A DNA stretch of 64,000 nucleotides from Algibacter pectinivorans. GTDB lineage: Bacteria; Bacteroidota; Bacteroidia; Flavobacteriales; Flavobacteriaceae. Both the position numbers and the translations under genes were made by a program. Under the pieces are notes generated by a model, which saw only the letters and a program-made list of their open reading frames with translations, ran no database searches and was not told the DNA's origin. Shown here one piece after another: positions 35,402 to 43,570 of this stretch (its first letter is position 1; the number at the start of each line of letters is the position of its first letter). The stretch is from assembly GCF_900112595.1 (NCBI RefSeq), contig NZ_FOMI01000001.1, positions 62,001 to 126,000 on the forward strand, written 5' to 3'.

Positions 35402-35944
35402 ATGAAGAAAATCCTGCTTAAAATTGTTTTACCGATAATATTAATAGTTTTTTTATTGTGGTTTCTTCGAATGGATATAAAATACCTTTTTTTAAATTCT
35501 CAAGTAATTTATTGGTCTGATGATGTTGAAATATCAGAATCGGATTTCACAGACGACATTAATTTGACTTCAAAATCTGATATTTCTTATTTCCATGGTC
35601 TGATGATAAAAAAAACATACATCCAAAAAGCAAATGTGAAAGCCGTGTTTTACAAAAATAAATCATGGATAAAAAACTCAGCTGACTTCAAGAAAGAATA
35701 CAAACTTCAAAAAGTTGTATTTGACCTTTATGAAGCTTACGCAAAAAAATATAATAAGGAAATTAAACAGTTCAGAAATGAAAATAAAACTGATTTAACT
35801 TTTCCTGAATTAAAGGAAATCGGAAAACCTATTTTCGCTGATTTATTTGCGACAGAAGATTCAATTTTTAATACTAATATGGAATTTAGCCATTTAGTGG
35901 AGTTTTGGAGATTTAAAATTGATAAATTGTTGGTAGAAGAATAA
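35402..35944 (+). CDS. Membrane-anchored DUF922-like protein without zinc ligands (cassette 2)
   Basis: 180 residues from the ATG at 35402; the upstream in-frame TTG at 35342 lies inside the inverted repeat and is rejected. An N-terminal helix (IVLPIILIVFLLWFL) anchors it. The rest resembles DUF922 predicted metalloproteases: YWSDDVEISESDF, FYKNKSWIK and LQKVVFDLYEAYAKKYNKEI, which fits HEQxHFDxxExxARKxxK. The two His and the Glu that would bind zinc are replaced (L, Q, V), so it is probably an inactive relative. It fills cassette 2 alone and is framed by the GTTGTAC / GTACAAC ends. Confidence 0.55.
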   Translation: MKKILLKIVLPIILIVFLLWFLRMDIKYLFLNSQVIYWSDDVEISESDFTDDINLTSKSDISYFHGLMIKKTYIQKANVKAVFYKNKSWIKNSADFKKEYKLQKVVFDLYEAYAKKYNKEIKQFRNENKTDLTFPELKEIGKPIFADLFATEDSIFNTNMEFSHLVEFWRFKIDKLLVEE

Positions 35945-35990
35945 CTATGTACAACATGCGTATAAAACATATAAAAAGTTGTAAATTCAT
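35945..35990 (+). repeat. attC-like site 3, short form
   Basis: AACTATGTACAACATGCGTATA mirrors the left flank of the gene at 35402. Immediately after it GTTGTA at 35978-35983 pairs with TACAAC at 35950-35955, and ATAT pairs with TATA inside, giving a compact palindrome of about 35 bases without the middle hairpin of site 2. Confidence 0.5.
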
Positions 35991-36082
35991 ACAAAAACAA
36001 CCTCAGCCCTAATAAAATTCACCTTTTTTATTTAAGGCAGACAAATAGTCTTTTAAAGCATGAGTAAGCCGCAACAGTAAGC

Positions 36083-36194
36083 GCGTTAGGGATAGTAACG
36101 AATAGCCCACAGCCTGACGTAGGAAGTGCGAGGACTTGCAGTGAATAGCCCGACCGCTTGCCCTGAGTGCAGACGAAGGGCGTGGTAACGCCCT
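36083..36194 (+). repeat. Dispersed GCGTTAGGGAT repeat, copy C
   Basis: Begins GCGTTAGGGATAG, has AGCCCACAGCC, GACG, AGGA and GTGCGAGGACTTG in the middle, then AGCCCGACC and the final GGTAACGCCCTAA. The longest copy in the window. Between AGCCCGACC and AACGCCC it has an extra segment compared with copy B. Confidence 0.75.
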
Positions 36195-36216
36195 AATTAA
36201 AAGTATAGAAACCTAG

Positions 36217-36528
36217 CTATTTATCTTCATTGGTTTCGGACATGTAGTACAACTGTTTTAAACTCTTTTTAAGCAACCTAAACCTAAACACACCTATTAT
36301 AAAAAAGATGGCACTAAAGGCTAAGGATACAAAGGCTAGGTATTTAAAATTAGGATACCCTTTTAATTGAAAAAAGCCAATACTTCCTAATAGTAAATAT
36401 AGCGACGACCTTATGTAAGATAACAGGGTACGCTCGTTTGCTAATCGGGTGCGTTCTATGGCCAAATAATCTCTTAAAATTACTTTTTCGTCTGGTTTAA
36501 AATCGCGTCCAAATTTTAAAAGTTTCAT
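36217..36528 (-). CDS. DUF202 membrane protein
   Basis: 103 residues from the ATG at 36528 (MKLLKFGRDF); an ATG at 36561 adds an unlikely 11-residue extension. The DUF202 signature RDYLAIERTRLANERTLLSYIR lies at about residues 19-40, followed by two membrane helices (SSLYLLLGSIGFF and LAFVSLAFSAIFFIIGVF) and a short polar tail. DUF202 proteins are small inner-membrane proteins of unknown role, some fused to SPX or VTC transporters in fungi. Single gene between the accessory stretch and the DUF2911 gene, read leftward. Confidence 0.85.
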   Translation of the reverse strand: MKLLKFGRDFKPDEKVILRDYLAIERTRLANERTLLSYIRSSLYLLLGSIGFFQLKGYPNFKYLAFVSLAFSAIFFIIGVFRFRLLKKSLKQLYYMSETNEDK

Positions 36529-36710
36529 TATTTTCAATTTTAATTCTTTATAAAAATACATTTTTTAAAGCAACCTGTATAGTCATGCTTAAGGATTTTA
36601 ATTTGAATACTAGCTAATTGCAAACTTTAACATTAGCTAACCAGTTTTATAAAAACATTAAGACTTTTTTGGTTTAATTTTAAACTTTAATAAAAACAAA
36701 AAAATAGATT

Positions 36711-37253
36711 ATGAAAAAAACAACCTTATTATCAACCCTTGCTTTTGCGTTTGTAATGTTATTAACAACAACGGTAAGCGCTCAAAAATTTTCGAAATTA
36801 GATAAAAGTCCTTTAGACGTAACATTTTACAGGACAGATAGAAGCAAACCTGCTTTTGTAAAAGTTGTTTATAGTCGTCCGTTTTTAAAGGGCCGCGAAT
36901 TAAGTAAACTGGCTCCTAACGGAGAGGTTTGGAGAACTGGCGCTAACGAAGCTGCAGATATTACCATTTATAAAGACATGAAAATTGGTGGTAAAAGTAT
37001 TGCTGCTGGTACGTACTCGTTATTTACTATTCCTGGAGAAAAAGAATGGACTATTATTTTAAGCAATGATGTAAATACATGGGGTGCTTACACATACAAA
37101 GAGGCCAATGATGTTTTAAGAATAACAGCACCCGTTAGCAAAGATGATTCGTCGTTAGAAAACTTTTCTATTACCTTTGAAAGTAATGATGCCGGTGCAG
37201 ACATGTACTTAGGTTGGGGCACTACAAGAGTAGCTGTGCCGTTTATGAATTAA
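36711..37253 (+). CDS. DUF2911 family exported protein
   Basis: 180 residues with a signal peptide ending in SAQ. The conserved DUF2911 core is present: VKVVYSRPFLKGRELSK (read as VYSRPFLKGRE), VWRTGANEA, GTYSLFTIPGEKEWTIILSND and WGAYTYK. It is a widespread beta-sandwich protein of Bacteroidota, often annotated as asparagine synthetase B by mistake, with no known role. Periplasmic or secreted. Shares a bidirectional terminator with the small gene on the other strand. Confidence 0.88.
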   Translation: MKKTTLLSTLAFAFVMLLTTTVSAQKFSKLDKSPLDVTFYRTDRSKPAFVKVVYSRPFLKGRELSKLAPNGEVWRTGANEAADITIYKDMKIGGKSIAAGTYSLFTIPGEKEWTIILSNDVNTWGAYTYKEANDVLRITAPVSKDDSSLENFSITFESNDAGADMYLGWGTTRVAVPFMN

Positions 37254-37268
37254 ATATATGTATCCATA

Positions 37269-37312
37269 AAAAAAGTTCCGATAGCTACAAGTTAGTTATC
37301 GGAACTTTTTTT
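37269..37312. terminator. Bidirectional terminator after the DUF2911 gene
   Basis: Stem AAAAAGTTCCGATA / TATCGGAACTTTTT with a 12-base loop; lies within three bases of the stop codon of the small minus-strand gene. Confidence 0.85.
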
Positions 37313-37314
37313 TA

Positions 37315-37452
37315 TTAAAATACTTTAAAAACGTAACCTAAAAGCCAATATAGTATAAGGAAAACAAAAAAGGTTCCTATACATCCACATTTGCCGCCTC
37401 CTATTTTTTTTGCTCCCCAAGCCGCTCCAATAATTCTCAATAATTTTTCCAT
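37315..37452 (-). CDS. 45-residue single-helix membrane protein
   Basis: A complete small frame on the minus strand, MEKLLRIIGAAWGAKKI at the start, then GGGKCGCIG and a hydrophobic helix (TFFVFLILYWLLGYVF). The chain has one membrane helix at about residues 26-42 preceded by a glycine- and lysine-rich hinge with CxC. Stop at 37315-37317, immediately followed by a terminator; ATG at 37452. The protein composition, terminator placement and the 95 bases before queE make this look like a true gene. I recall short proteins of this kind in relatives but cannot name a family. Confidence 0.65.
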   Translation of the reverse strand: MEKLLRIIGAAWGAKKIGGGKCGCIGTFFVFLILYWLLGYVFKVF

Positions 37453-37546
37453 AATCGAATGTTTTTATAGCTCAAAAATACATTACAATTCATACTTTAC
37501 TTGTCTTAAATCGTAAAAAGTTTAACACAAATACAGTTATGGTACT

Positions 37547-38176
37547 TTAGGGAATATTTAAATATTTATGAGTTTGTAAAGACACTTTCCATTTTGGATG
37601 TTTCATTACATAATCAACAATTTCTGGCACCACTTTATCGCGTTTACTCCACTCCGGCTGCAAGTATAAAATACAATTATCGTTTACTTTAGCTGCTTGT
37701 TCTTCAGCAAAACGAAAATCGTCTTTATTATAAATAATCATTTTTAACTCGTGGGCATGATCGTAAACTTCTTTGGTAGGAAGTTTCATTTTTTTAGGCG
37801 ATAAACAAATCCAATCCCATATACCTGTTAGTTTATATGCTCCAGAGGTTTCGATATGTGTTTGTAAGCCTTCTGCTTTTAATTGGGTTGTTAAAGGCGT
37901 CATATCCCAAGTTAAGGGCTCACCACCAGTAACCACAATAGTACTACTATACGATTTAGCGGCTGCTACTATTTTAGTTGTTTCGGTAGGTGGATGTAAA
38001 TTAGCATTCCAGCTTTCCTTAACATCGCACCAATGGCATCCTACATCGCAACCACCTATTCGAACAAAATAGGCTGCGGTTCCTTTATGAAACCCTTCGC
38101 CTTGAATAGTATAAAACTCTTCCATTAGGGGTAACATTTCCCCTTTCTCCACCATTTGCTTTACAACTTCATTCAT
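37547..38176 (-). CDS. queE: 7-carboxy-7-deazaguanine synthase
   Basis: 209 residues. A radical SAM enzyme that converts 6-carboxy-tetrahydropterin to 7-carboxy-7-deazaguanine, a step in queuosine synthesis. The cluster motif is GGCDVGCHWCDVKESWN (Cys at about 43, 47, 50, with the CxxxCxxC pattern), preceded by LMEEFYTIQGEGFHKG and followed by VVTGGEPLTW. The shortened partial barrel fits QueE of Bacteroidota. Cytoplasmic. Queuosine partners (queC, queD) are not in this window. Confidence 0.92.
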   Translation of the reverse strand: MNEVVKQMVEKGEMLPLMEEFYTIQGEGFHKGTAAYFVRIGGCDVGCHWCDVKESWNANLHPPTETTKIVAAAKSYSSTIVVTGGEPLTWDMTPLTTQLKAEGLQTHIETSGAYKLTGIWDWICLSPKKMKLPTKEVYDHAHELKMIIYNKDDFRFAEEQAAKVNDNCILYLQPEWSKRDKVVPEIVDYVMKHPKWKVSLQTHKYLNIP

Positions 38177-38329
38177 CCCAAAAAAAATTTAGTGTGCAAA
38201 TGTACATATATTTACAGAAATGACTTAGTAACAAAGAAGTTTGTTTAGTTCCCTTTTATTCTTCAAAATGTTTACGTATTTTCGTAATCCCTAAAAACAA
38301 TTAATTCACCCTCAACCTCTCTCTAAAGC

Positions 38330-39040
38330 ATGAAGTTTATAGTATTTGCTTTAATATTGCTATTTAGCAATTTTTACAGCTTCTCTCAAGTAGGTATTGG
38401 CACTACAACTCCTAATGATTCCGCTATTTTAGATATAGAATCTACAGATAAAGGCCTATTAATCCCTAGACTTACAACAACTCAAAGAAATAATATTACT
38501 ACGCCAGCACCTGGCCTAATGATATTTAACACCTCAACCAATACGTTTGAATTTAATTCTGGTACACCTGGAACACCTGCGTGGAGTAAGCTAAATCCAG
38601 ACTCATCGGTGCATATTGGTAAGTTTATAATAACAGGCACAGGCACGCAAACAGTAACGGGTTTACCTTTTGAGCCATCGTCTATAAAATTTTCTGCTCA
38701 TGCCAATGTAGAAACTTACAATTTAAATTCGGATAATGGTGTAGGAAACAATTCGAATACATTTCAAAATGCATTTGGAACTACAACAGGCTACGCTACA
38801 AACTACAATGGTAGTATAGAGCAGCAAGCCATTTATGTAGGTGGTAGCGGAACATCTATTAACGACATTTCTAGATACGCTTCAAGTTCAAGAGCCATAG
38901 GTATTAGATACTCAAACCAAAATGGAGACAGTTTAGGTTTAACAGCCGCTGAGGTTACAAGCTTTAACACAAATGGTTTTACAATAAACGTAACAGACCA
39001 TACCGAAGATATTGTTGTAATTTTTGAGGCTCACAGATAG
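38330..39040 (+). CDS. Exported VGIGTTTP-type surface protein
   Basis: 236 residues with a signal peptide ending in SFSQ. The mature start VGIGTTTPNDSAILDIES and the next KGLLIPRLTTTQRN are very common in Flavobacteriia at the head of surface or tail-fibre-like proteins. The C-terminal 140 residues are a beta-rich domain with many Asn, Thr and Ser that I do not recognise. No sorting domain of type A is visible, so its mode of export beyond the Sec step is unclear. Single gene. Confidence 0.7.
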   Translation: MKFIVFALILLFSNFYSFSQVGIGTTTPNDSAILDIESTDKGLLIPRLTTTQRNNITTPAPGLMIFNTSTNTFEFNSGTPGTPAWSKLNPDSSVHIGKFIITGTGTQTVTGLPFEPSSIKFSAHANVETYNLNSDNGVGNNSNTFQNAFGTTTGYATNYNGSIEQQAIYVGGSGTSINDISRYASSSRAIGIRYSNQNGDSLGLTAAEVTSFNTNGFTINVTDHTEDIVVIFEAHR

Positions 39041-39133
39041 TTTTATTTAATAATACAATTTGATTTTAAAAGAATTAAGTCCTAAACTTTTTTTTATTTT
39101 AAATTGCTGTATTTTTATGCAAAATTATACAGT

Positions 39134-40675
39134 ATGAGCAACAAGGACACTTTTTATAAATACATTACAGAAGGCAATACCACAAAAGGCGATTTTATAC
39201 CCGTTGGAGCCGCCATGTTAGATGGCGAAACCATAACTGGAGCACATGTAAAAATCCCTTTAAAGACTATGAATCGTCATGGTTTAATTGCCGGAGCTAC
39301 AGGTACCGGAAAAACAAAATCGTTACAAGTATTAGCCGAAAATTTAAGTGATAAAGGCGTTCCTGTACTACTCATGGATATTAAAGGTGATTTAAGCGGT
39401 ATAGCACAACCTAGTCCTGGTCATGCTAAGATTGATGAACGCCATGAAAAAATAGGATTACCTTTTGAATCGAAAGCCTTTCCTGTTGAAATTTTAACCC
39501 TTTCTGAACAAGACGGCGTACGCTTAAGAGCTACTGTTAGTGAATTTGGACCGGTTTTGTTATCTAGAATTTTAGATCTTACTGAAACACAATCTGGAAT
39601 TGTAGCCGTAATTTTTCAATATTGCGATAATAATAAATTGCCGCTTTTAGATTTAAAAGATTTTAAAAAAATATTACAATACGCTACACAAGAAGGCAAA
39701 GAAGAATTTACTGAATCTTATGGTAGGATTTCGACAGCATCCACTGGCGCCATTCTGCGAAAAATTATAGAATTAGAACAACAAGGTGCCGATCGTTTTT
39801 TTGGCGAAACCTCTTTTGAAGTTGAAGATCTGTTGCGTGTTGATGAAAATGGCCGTGGCTATATAAATATTTTAAGACTTACAGATATACAAGATAGACC
39901 TAAATTATTCTCAACCTTTATGTTAAGTTTACTGGCCGAAATTTATTCGACCTTTCCAGAACAGGGAGATAGCGACAGACCAGAACTTATTTTATTTATA
40001 GATGAAGCTCATTTAATTTTTAATGAAGCATCAAAAGCCCTTTTAAATCAAATTGAAAGTATTGTAAAATTAATACGTAGTAAGGGTGTTGGTTTGTATT
40101 TTGTAACGCAAAACCCAACCGATGTTCCAGAAGCTGTTTTAGGGCAATTGGGTTTAAAAATTCAACATGCATTAAGAGCATTTACCGCCAAGGATAGAAA
40201 AGCTATTAAACTCACTGCGCAAAACTATCCGGATTCTGAGTATTATGACACTACCGAGGTTTTAACATCTTTAGGAATAGGTGAAGCCTTGGTTTCTGCG
40301 CTAGACGAAAAAGGACGTCCTACGCCTCTTGCAGCTACCATGATGCGAGCTCCTATGAGTAGAATGGATGTATTAACCGATGTTGAGTTAAGCAGCTTAC
40401 TATCAAAATCTAAGTTGGTAAAAAAATACAACGAAACCGTAGATAGAGAAAGTGCCTATGAAATGCTAAATAAGAAAATTGAAAAAGCAGAGGCCGAAGA
40501 AATTAAAGAAAAAGCTAGAGAAGAAAAAGAAGCGCTTAAAAAAGCAGCATCAAAAAAGAAAACAACAACTTCTAGACGAAAAAGCACTGCCATGAACCCT
40601 ATAGTTAAAGTATTAACAAGCGCCACTTTTATTAGAAGTGTATTTGGTATTTTAACAAAAGTGATGAAAAAATAA
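39134..40675 (+). CDS. HerA-like (DUF853) ATPase
   Basis: 513 residues from the ATG at 39134 (MSNKDTF); a TTG at 39104 is in frame but lies in an AT-rich promoter-like stretch. Walker A is GATGTGKTKS and Walker B LILFIDEAHLIF, with the sensor-like TQNPTDVP later. DUF853/YjgR proteins are related to the HerA DNA translocases and to FtsK, but no nuclease partner NurA is adjacent. A charged, Glu- and Lys-rich coiled region (about 440-490) precedes a hydrophobic, basic C-terminus. DNA pumping is a family-based guess; the cellular role is unknown. Confidence 0.82.
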   Translation: MSNKDTFYKYITEGNTTKGDFIPVGAAMLDGETITGAHVKIPLKTMNRHGLIAGATGTGKTKSLQVLAENLSDKGVPVLLMDIKGDLSGIAQPSPGHAKIDERHEKIGLPFESKAFPVEILTLSEQDGVRLRATVSEFGPVLLSRILDLTETQSGIVAVIFQYCDNNKLPLLDLKDFKKILQYATQEGKEEFTESYGRISTASTGAILRKIIELEQQGADRFFGETSFEVEDLLRVDENGRGYINILRLTDIQDRPKLFSTFMLSLLAEIYSTFPEQGDSDRPELILFIDEAHLIFNEASKALLNQIESIVKLIRSKGVGLYFVTQNPTDVPEAVLGQLGLKIQHALRAFTAKDRKAIKLTAQNYPDSEYYDTTEVLTSLGIGEALVSALDEKGRPTPLAATMMRAPMSRMDVLTDVELSSLLSKSKLVKKYNETVDRESAYEMLNKKIEKAEAEEIKEKAREEKEALKKAASKKKTTTSRRKSTAMNPIVKVLTSATFIRSVFGILTKVMKK

Positions 40676-40746
40676 CATTGCAATAGCCCATTATATTAAG
40701 TATTAAAATCAAAACCTTTTCCTTAAAACCAAACCCTAATTTATTT

Positions 40747-41304
40747 ATGTACAAGTCTTTTTTAACGGTATTATGTATCTCTTTCATTATAACAAGTTGT
40801 AACAACACACCAAACCCTTTCGAAATTAGTAAGCAACATGTTGGCTTACTAACCGATTCTACTCAAGTTAAAGACTTAAAAACTATTTATGCCAACGATT
40901 CTATCGTTAAATTTATAAGTGGTGATGAGTTTACAGGAAACATAAACAATATTGAAATTTTTGAAAAAGGAGGAAAAAAACTTTTAACGCTTACGCCTAA
41001 ACAAGCTTTAGATTCTACCTCAACAATTGGTAGTATTCGTATTTTAGATGAGCGTTTTAAAACTGAAAACAACATTACTAGTTTAAGTACTTTTAAAGAC
41101 ATAAAGGAGAATCATAAAATTTCTAGAATTAGTAATTTAATTAATTCTATTGTTGTAGGAGTCGATCAAATTAACGCTAGTTTTACTATTGACAAAAACG
41201 AGCTACCTTCTAACCTTAGGTTTGATATGAATTTAAAATTTGAACCTACTCATATTCCAGATAATGCCAAAGTAAAATACTTTTTTATAAACTGGAACCA
41301 TTAA
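40747..41304 (+). CDS. Lipoprotein of unknown function
   Basis: 185 residues with a lipoprotein signal (FIITSC). The mature part has a helix, a strand pair (DSIVKFISGDEF, NIEIFEKGGKKLLTL) and a second half ending with a beta meander (LRFDMNLKFEP). I recognise no named domain; it looks like a conserved flavobacterial lipoprotein. It stops five bases before the YitT gene and is probably cotranscribed with it. Confidence 0.65.
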   Translation: MYKSFLTVLCISFIITSCNNTPNPFEISKQHVGLLTDSTQVKDLKTIYANDSIVKFISGDEFTGNINNIEIFEKGGKKLLTLTPKQALDSTSTIGSIRILDERFKTENNITSLSTFKDIKENHKISRISNLINSIVVGVDQINASFTIDKNELPSNLRFDMNLKFEPTHIPDNAKVKYFFINWNH

Positions 41305-41309
41305 TATAA

Positions 41310-42290
41310 ATGAATCCACTTATATCCAAAATTCTAGTTGATGTTGCACGTAAACGACTTGAAAAAAAGCACGTTGGGGCAACGGTAACTAAAAAACAAA
41401 TTGACCCTTTAGTAAAATCGTTTGAGGTAGAAATTTCTCATGCCGTAAAAGAATTCGTTTTTATTATTATAGGTGTTTTTTCGGCTGGTTTTGGTTTAAA
41501 AGGCTTCTTACTACCTAATAACTTTATTGATGGTGGTGCTACCGGTATTTCGTTATTGCTTAGAAACGTAACCTCTATCCAATTAGGCATATTGCTAATT
41601 ATTGTAAACTCACCATTTATCTTTTTGGCTTCGAAAACCATAGGTAACAAATTCGCCTTAAAAAGCATTGTTGCCATTGCTTTATTAGCTATTGTGGTAC
41701 ACTTTGTAAACTACCCAACTATAACTGAAGACAAGCTGCTTATTGCAGTATTTGGTGGTTTCTTTTTAGGCTTAGGAATAGGACTATCTATGAGAGGTGG
41801 CAGTGTAATAGATGGCACCGAAGTTCTAGCGATTTATTTAGGACGAAAACTTTCGCTTACTATAGGCGATGTATTACTGCTTATTAATATTGTAATTTTC
41901 TCTGTAGGTGCTTATGTATTATCTATGGAAATAGCACTTTACGCTATTTTAACCTATTTATCGGCTGCGAAAACCGTAGATTTTGTGGTTGATGGTGTTG
42001 AAGAATATGTGGGTGTTACTATAATATCAGAGCAGCACGAAAAATTAAGAATCATGCTAACCCAAAACCTGAGAAGAGCTTGTACTATTTACGCAGGAAA
42101 AGGTGGTTATGGTACAAAAGGAGAAAGTTACGACAAGGATATTATTTATACTATTGTTACCCGTTTGGAACTTGCAAAACTTCAAACAGAAATTGATAAA
42201 ATTGACGAAAACGCCTTTGTAATTATGGGTGTTGTAAAAGATTTAAAAGGCGGAATGATAAAGAAAAAGCCTTTACAAGACCAACATTAA
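41310..42290 (+). CDS. YitT family membrane protein
   Basis: 326 residues. After a basic N-terminal extension (about 50 residues), five or so membrane helices carry the YitT signature GFGLKGFLLPNNFIDGGATGIS (read as LPNNFIDGGATGISLL) and SMRGGSVIDGTE. The C-terminal cytoplasmic part is a DUF2179 domain (RACTIYAGKGGYGTKGE). YitT proteins are inner-membrane proteins of unknown transport role. Five bases after the upstream lipoprotein gene. Confidence 0.85.
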   Translation: MNPLISKILVDVARKRLEKKHVGATVTKKQIDPLVKSFEVEISHAVKEFVFIIIGVFSAGFGLKGFLLPNNFIDGGATGISLLLRNVTSIQLGILLIIVNSPFIFLASKTIGNKFALKSIVAIALLAIVVHFVNYPTITEDKLLIAVFGGFFLGLGIGLSMRGGSVIDGTEVLAIYLGRKLSLTIGDVLLLINIVIFSVGAYVLSMEIALYAILTYLSAAKTVDFVVDGVEEYVGVTIISEQHEKLRIMLTQNLRRACTIYAGKGGYGTKGESYDKDIIYTIVTRLELAKLQTEIDKIDENAFVIMGVVKDLKGGMIKKKPLQDQH

Positions 42291-42350
42291 ATCTTAATGT
42301 ATTAAAACTTTCTAATTACCATTTTTCGATTTTAAATATCAACATAAAAT

Positions 42351-42722
42351 ATGTCTAAAAAGCGCTATACCATTCAAACAAGTCCTTTTGTTGTACCCAC
42401 TACAGATGGCAAAATTATAAAAGAACATTTTGGAAAAACTACCGATGGTAATTCCGAAATAAGTATTGCACACATGAAAGCTCCCGCAGGTTGGAGTGAA
42501 CCTTTTCAAACGCCCGAATTTGATGAATTTACAATTATAATTCGCGGCAAAAAGCAATTTATCATAGAAGATGAGCAAATTGTATTAGAAGCAGGACAAT
42601 CTATTAAAATTGAAAGAAACACTAGAGTGCAATACTCCAACCCTTTTACCGAGGTTTGCGAATACATTGCCATATGTACACCGGCTTTTTCTATAGATTT
42701 AGTAAACAGAGAAGATAGCTAA
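42351..42722 (+). CDS. Cupin-domain protein
   Basis: 123 residues folding as one small cupin barrel. The pattern GWSEPFQTPEFDEFTIIIRGKKQF and EAGQSIKIERNTRVQYSNP follows the cupin 1 and 2 motifs, though the usual metal-binding His residues of motif 1 are replaced (SEPFQTP), so metal binding is doubtful. Cytoplasmic. The stop overlaps the next gene's preceding base (TAAATG), so it is coupled to the hydrolase gene. Substrate unknown. Confidence 0.75.
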   Translation: MSKKRYTIQTSPFVVPTTDGKIIKEHFGKTTDGNSEISIAHMKAPAGWSEPFQTPEFDEFTIIIRGKKQFIIEDEQIVLEAGQSIKIERNTRVQYSNPFTEVCEYIAICTPAFSIDLVNREDS

Positions 42723-43550
42723 ATGAAAAACCTCATCCCGAAATGTATTGGTTTTTTTATTAATGTTATTGGCATTATCGCTCCTAAATATGCCGCTAAA
42801 TTGGCCATATTACTATTTTCTACACCAAAAAAAGGAAAAATAAAACCTAAGGAATTAGAATACCTAAAAGATGCTAGCCAAGAAGAAATTAGTTTCGAAA
42901 ACATTACAATTACTACCTACCATTGGAAAGGCGAAAAAGACACCATCTTGCTTGCTCACGGTTGGGAAAGCAACACCTTTAGATGGAAAGATTTAATTGA
43001 GGAATTAAGAGTTTTAAACTACAACATTATAGCATTAGATGCTCCAGGACATGGCGCTTCAAGCGGAAAAACCTTTAACGCTATTTTGTATGCCGATTGC
43101 ATAAATGTAGTTGTAAAAAAATTTAATATACAAACCATTATAGGGCATTCCGTTGGTGGTATGGCTACCGTGTTTTTTCAGCATAAGTACCAATTAAAAT
43201 CCATAGAAAAACTTGTTCTTTTGGGCGCGCCTGCAAACTTTACTGGTGTATTAAGTCGTTATGCAGACATGATGGGATATAGCAAACGCGTTATAAAAGC
43301 TATAGATCAACACATACTAAAACATTACAATAATCTCCCTGAATATTTTACGCCTTCGGTTTTTATAAAAGAAATTTCCGCTAAAGGCCTTATTATTCAT
43401 GATGAGAAGGATAGAATTATTCCGTTTAACGATGGTATAAAATTTAAAGAAAACTATGCCAACGCTAATTTTATAGCCACTACAGGCTTTGGGCATGGTT
43501 TAAAATCTAAACCCGTATATCAAAACATTTTAGACTTTTTAAACGACTAA
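42723..43550 (+). CDS. Alpha/beta hydrolase
   Basis: 275 residues. The nucleophile elbow is GHSVGG (about residue 140), the oxyanion region LLAHGWESN, and the acid and base are probably in IIHDEKDRIIPF and TGFGHGLKS. An N-terminal hydrophobic segment (FFINVIGIIAPKYAAKLAILLF) may bind the membrane. Likely a serine hydrolase on an unknown ester or thioester. Directly after the cupin gene with no gap, and 20 bases before rluF. Confidence 0.82.
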   Translation: MKNLIPKCIGFFINVIGIIAPKYAAKLAILLFSTPKKGKIKPKELEYLKDASQEEISFENITITTYHWKGEKDTILLAHGWESNTFRWKDLIEELRVLNYNIIALDAPGHGASSGKTFNAILYADCINVVVKKFNIQTIIGHSVGGMATVFFQHKYQLKSIEKLVLLGAPANFTGVLSRYADMMGYSKRVIKAIDQHILKHYNNLPEYFTPSVFIKEISAKGLIIHDEKDRIIPFNDGIKFKENYANANFIATTGFGHGLKSKPVYQNILDFLND

Positions 43551-43570
43551 CTTTGTTGTATTTTTGAGCC

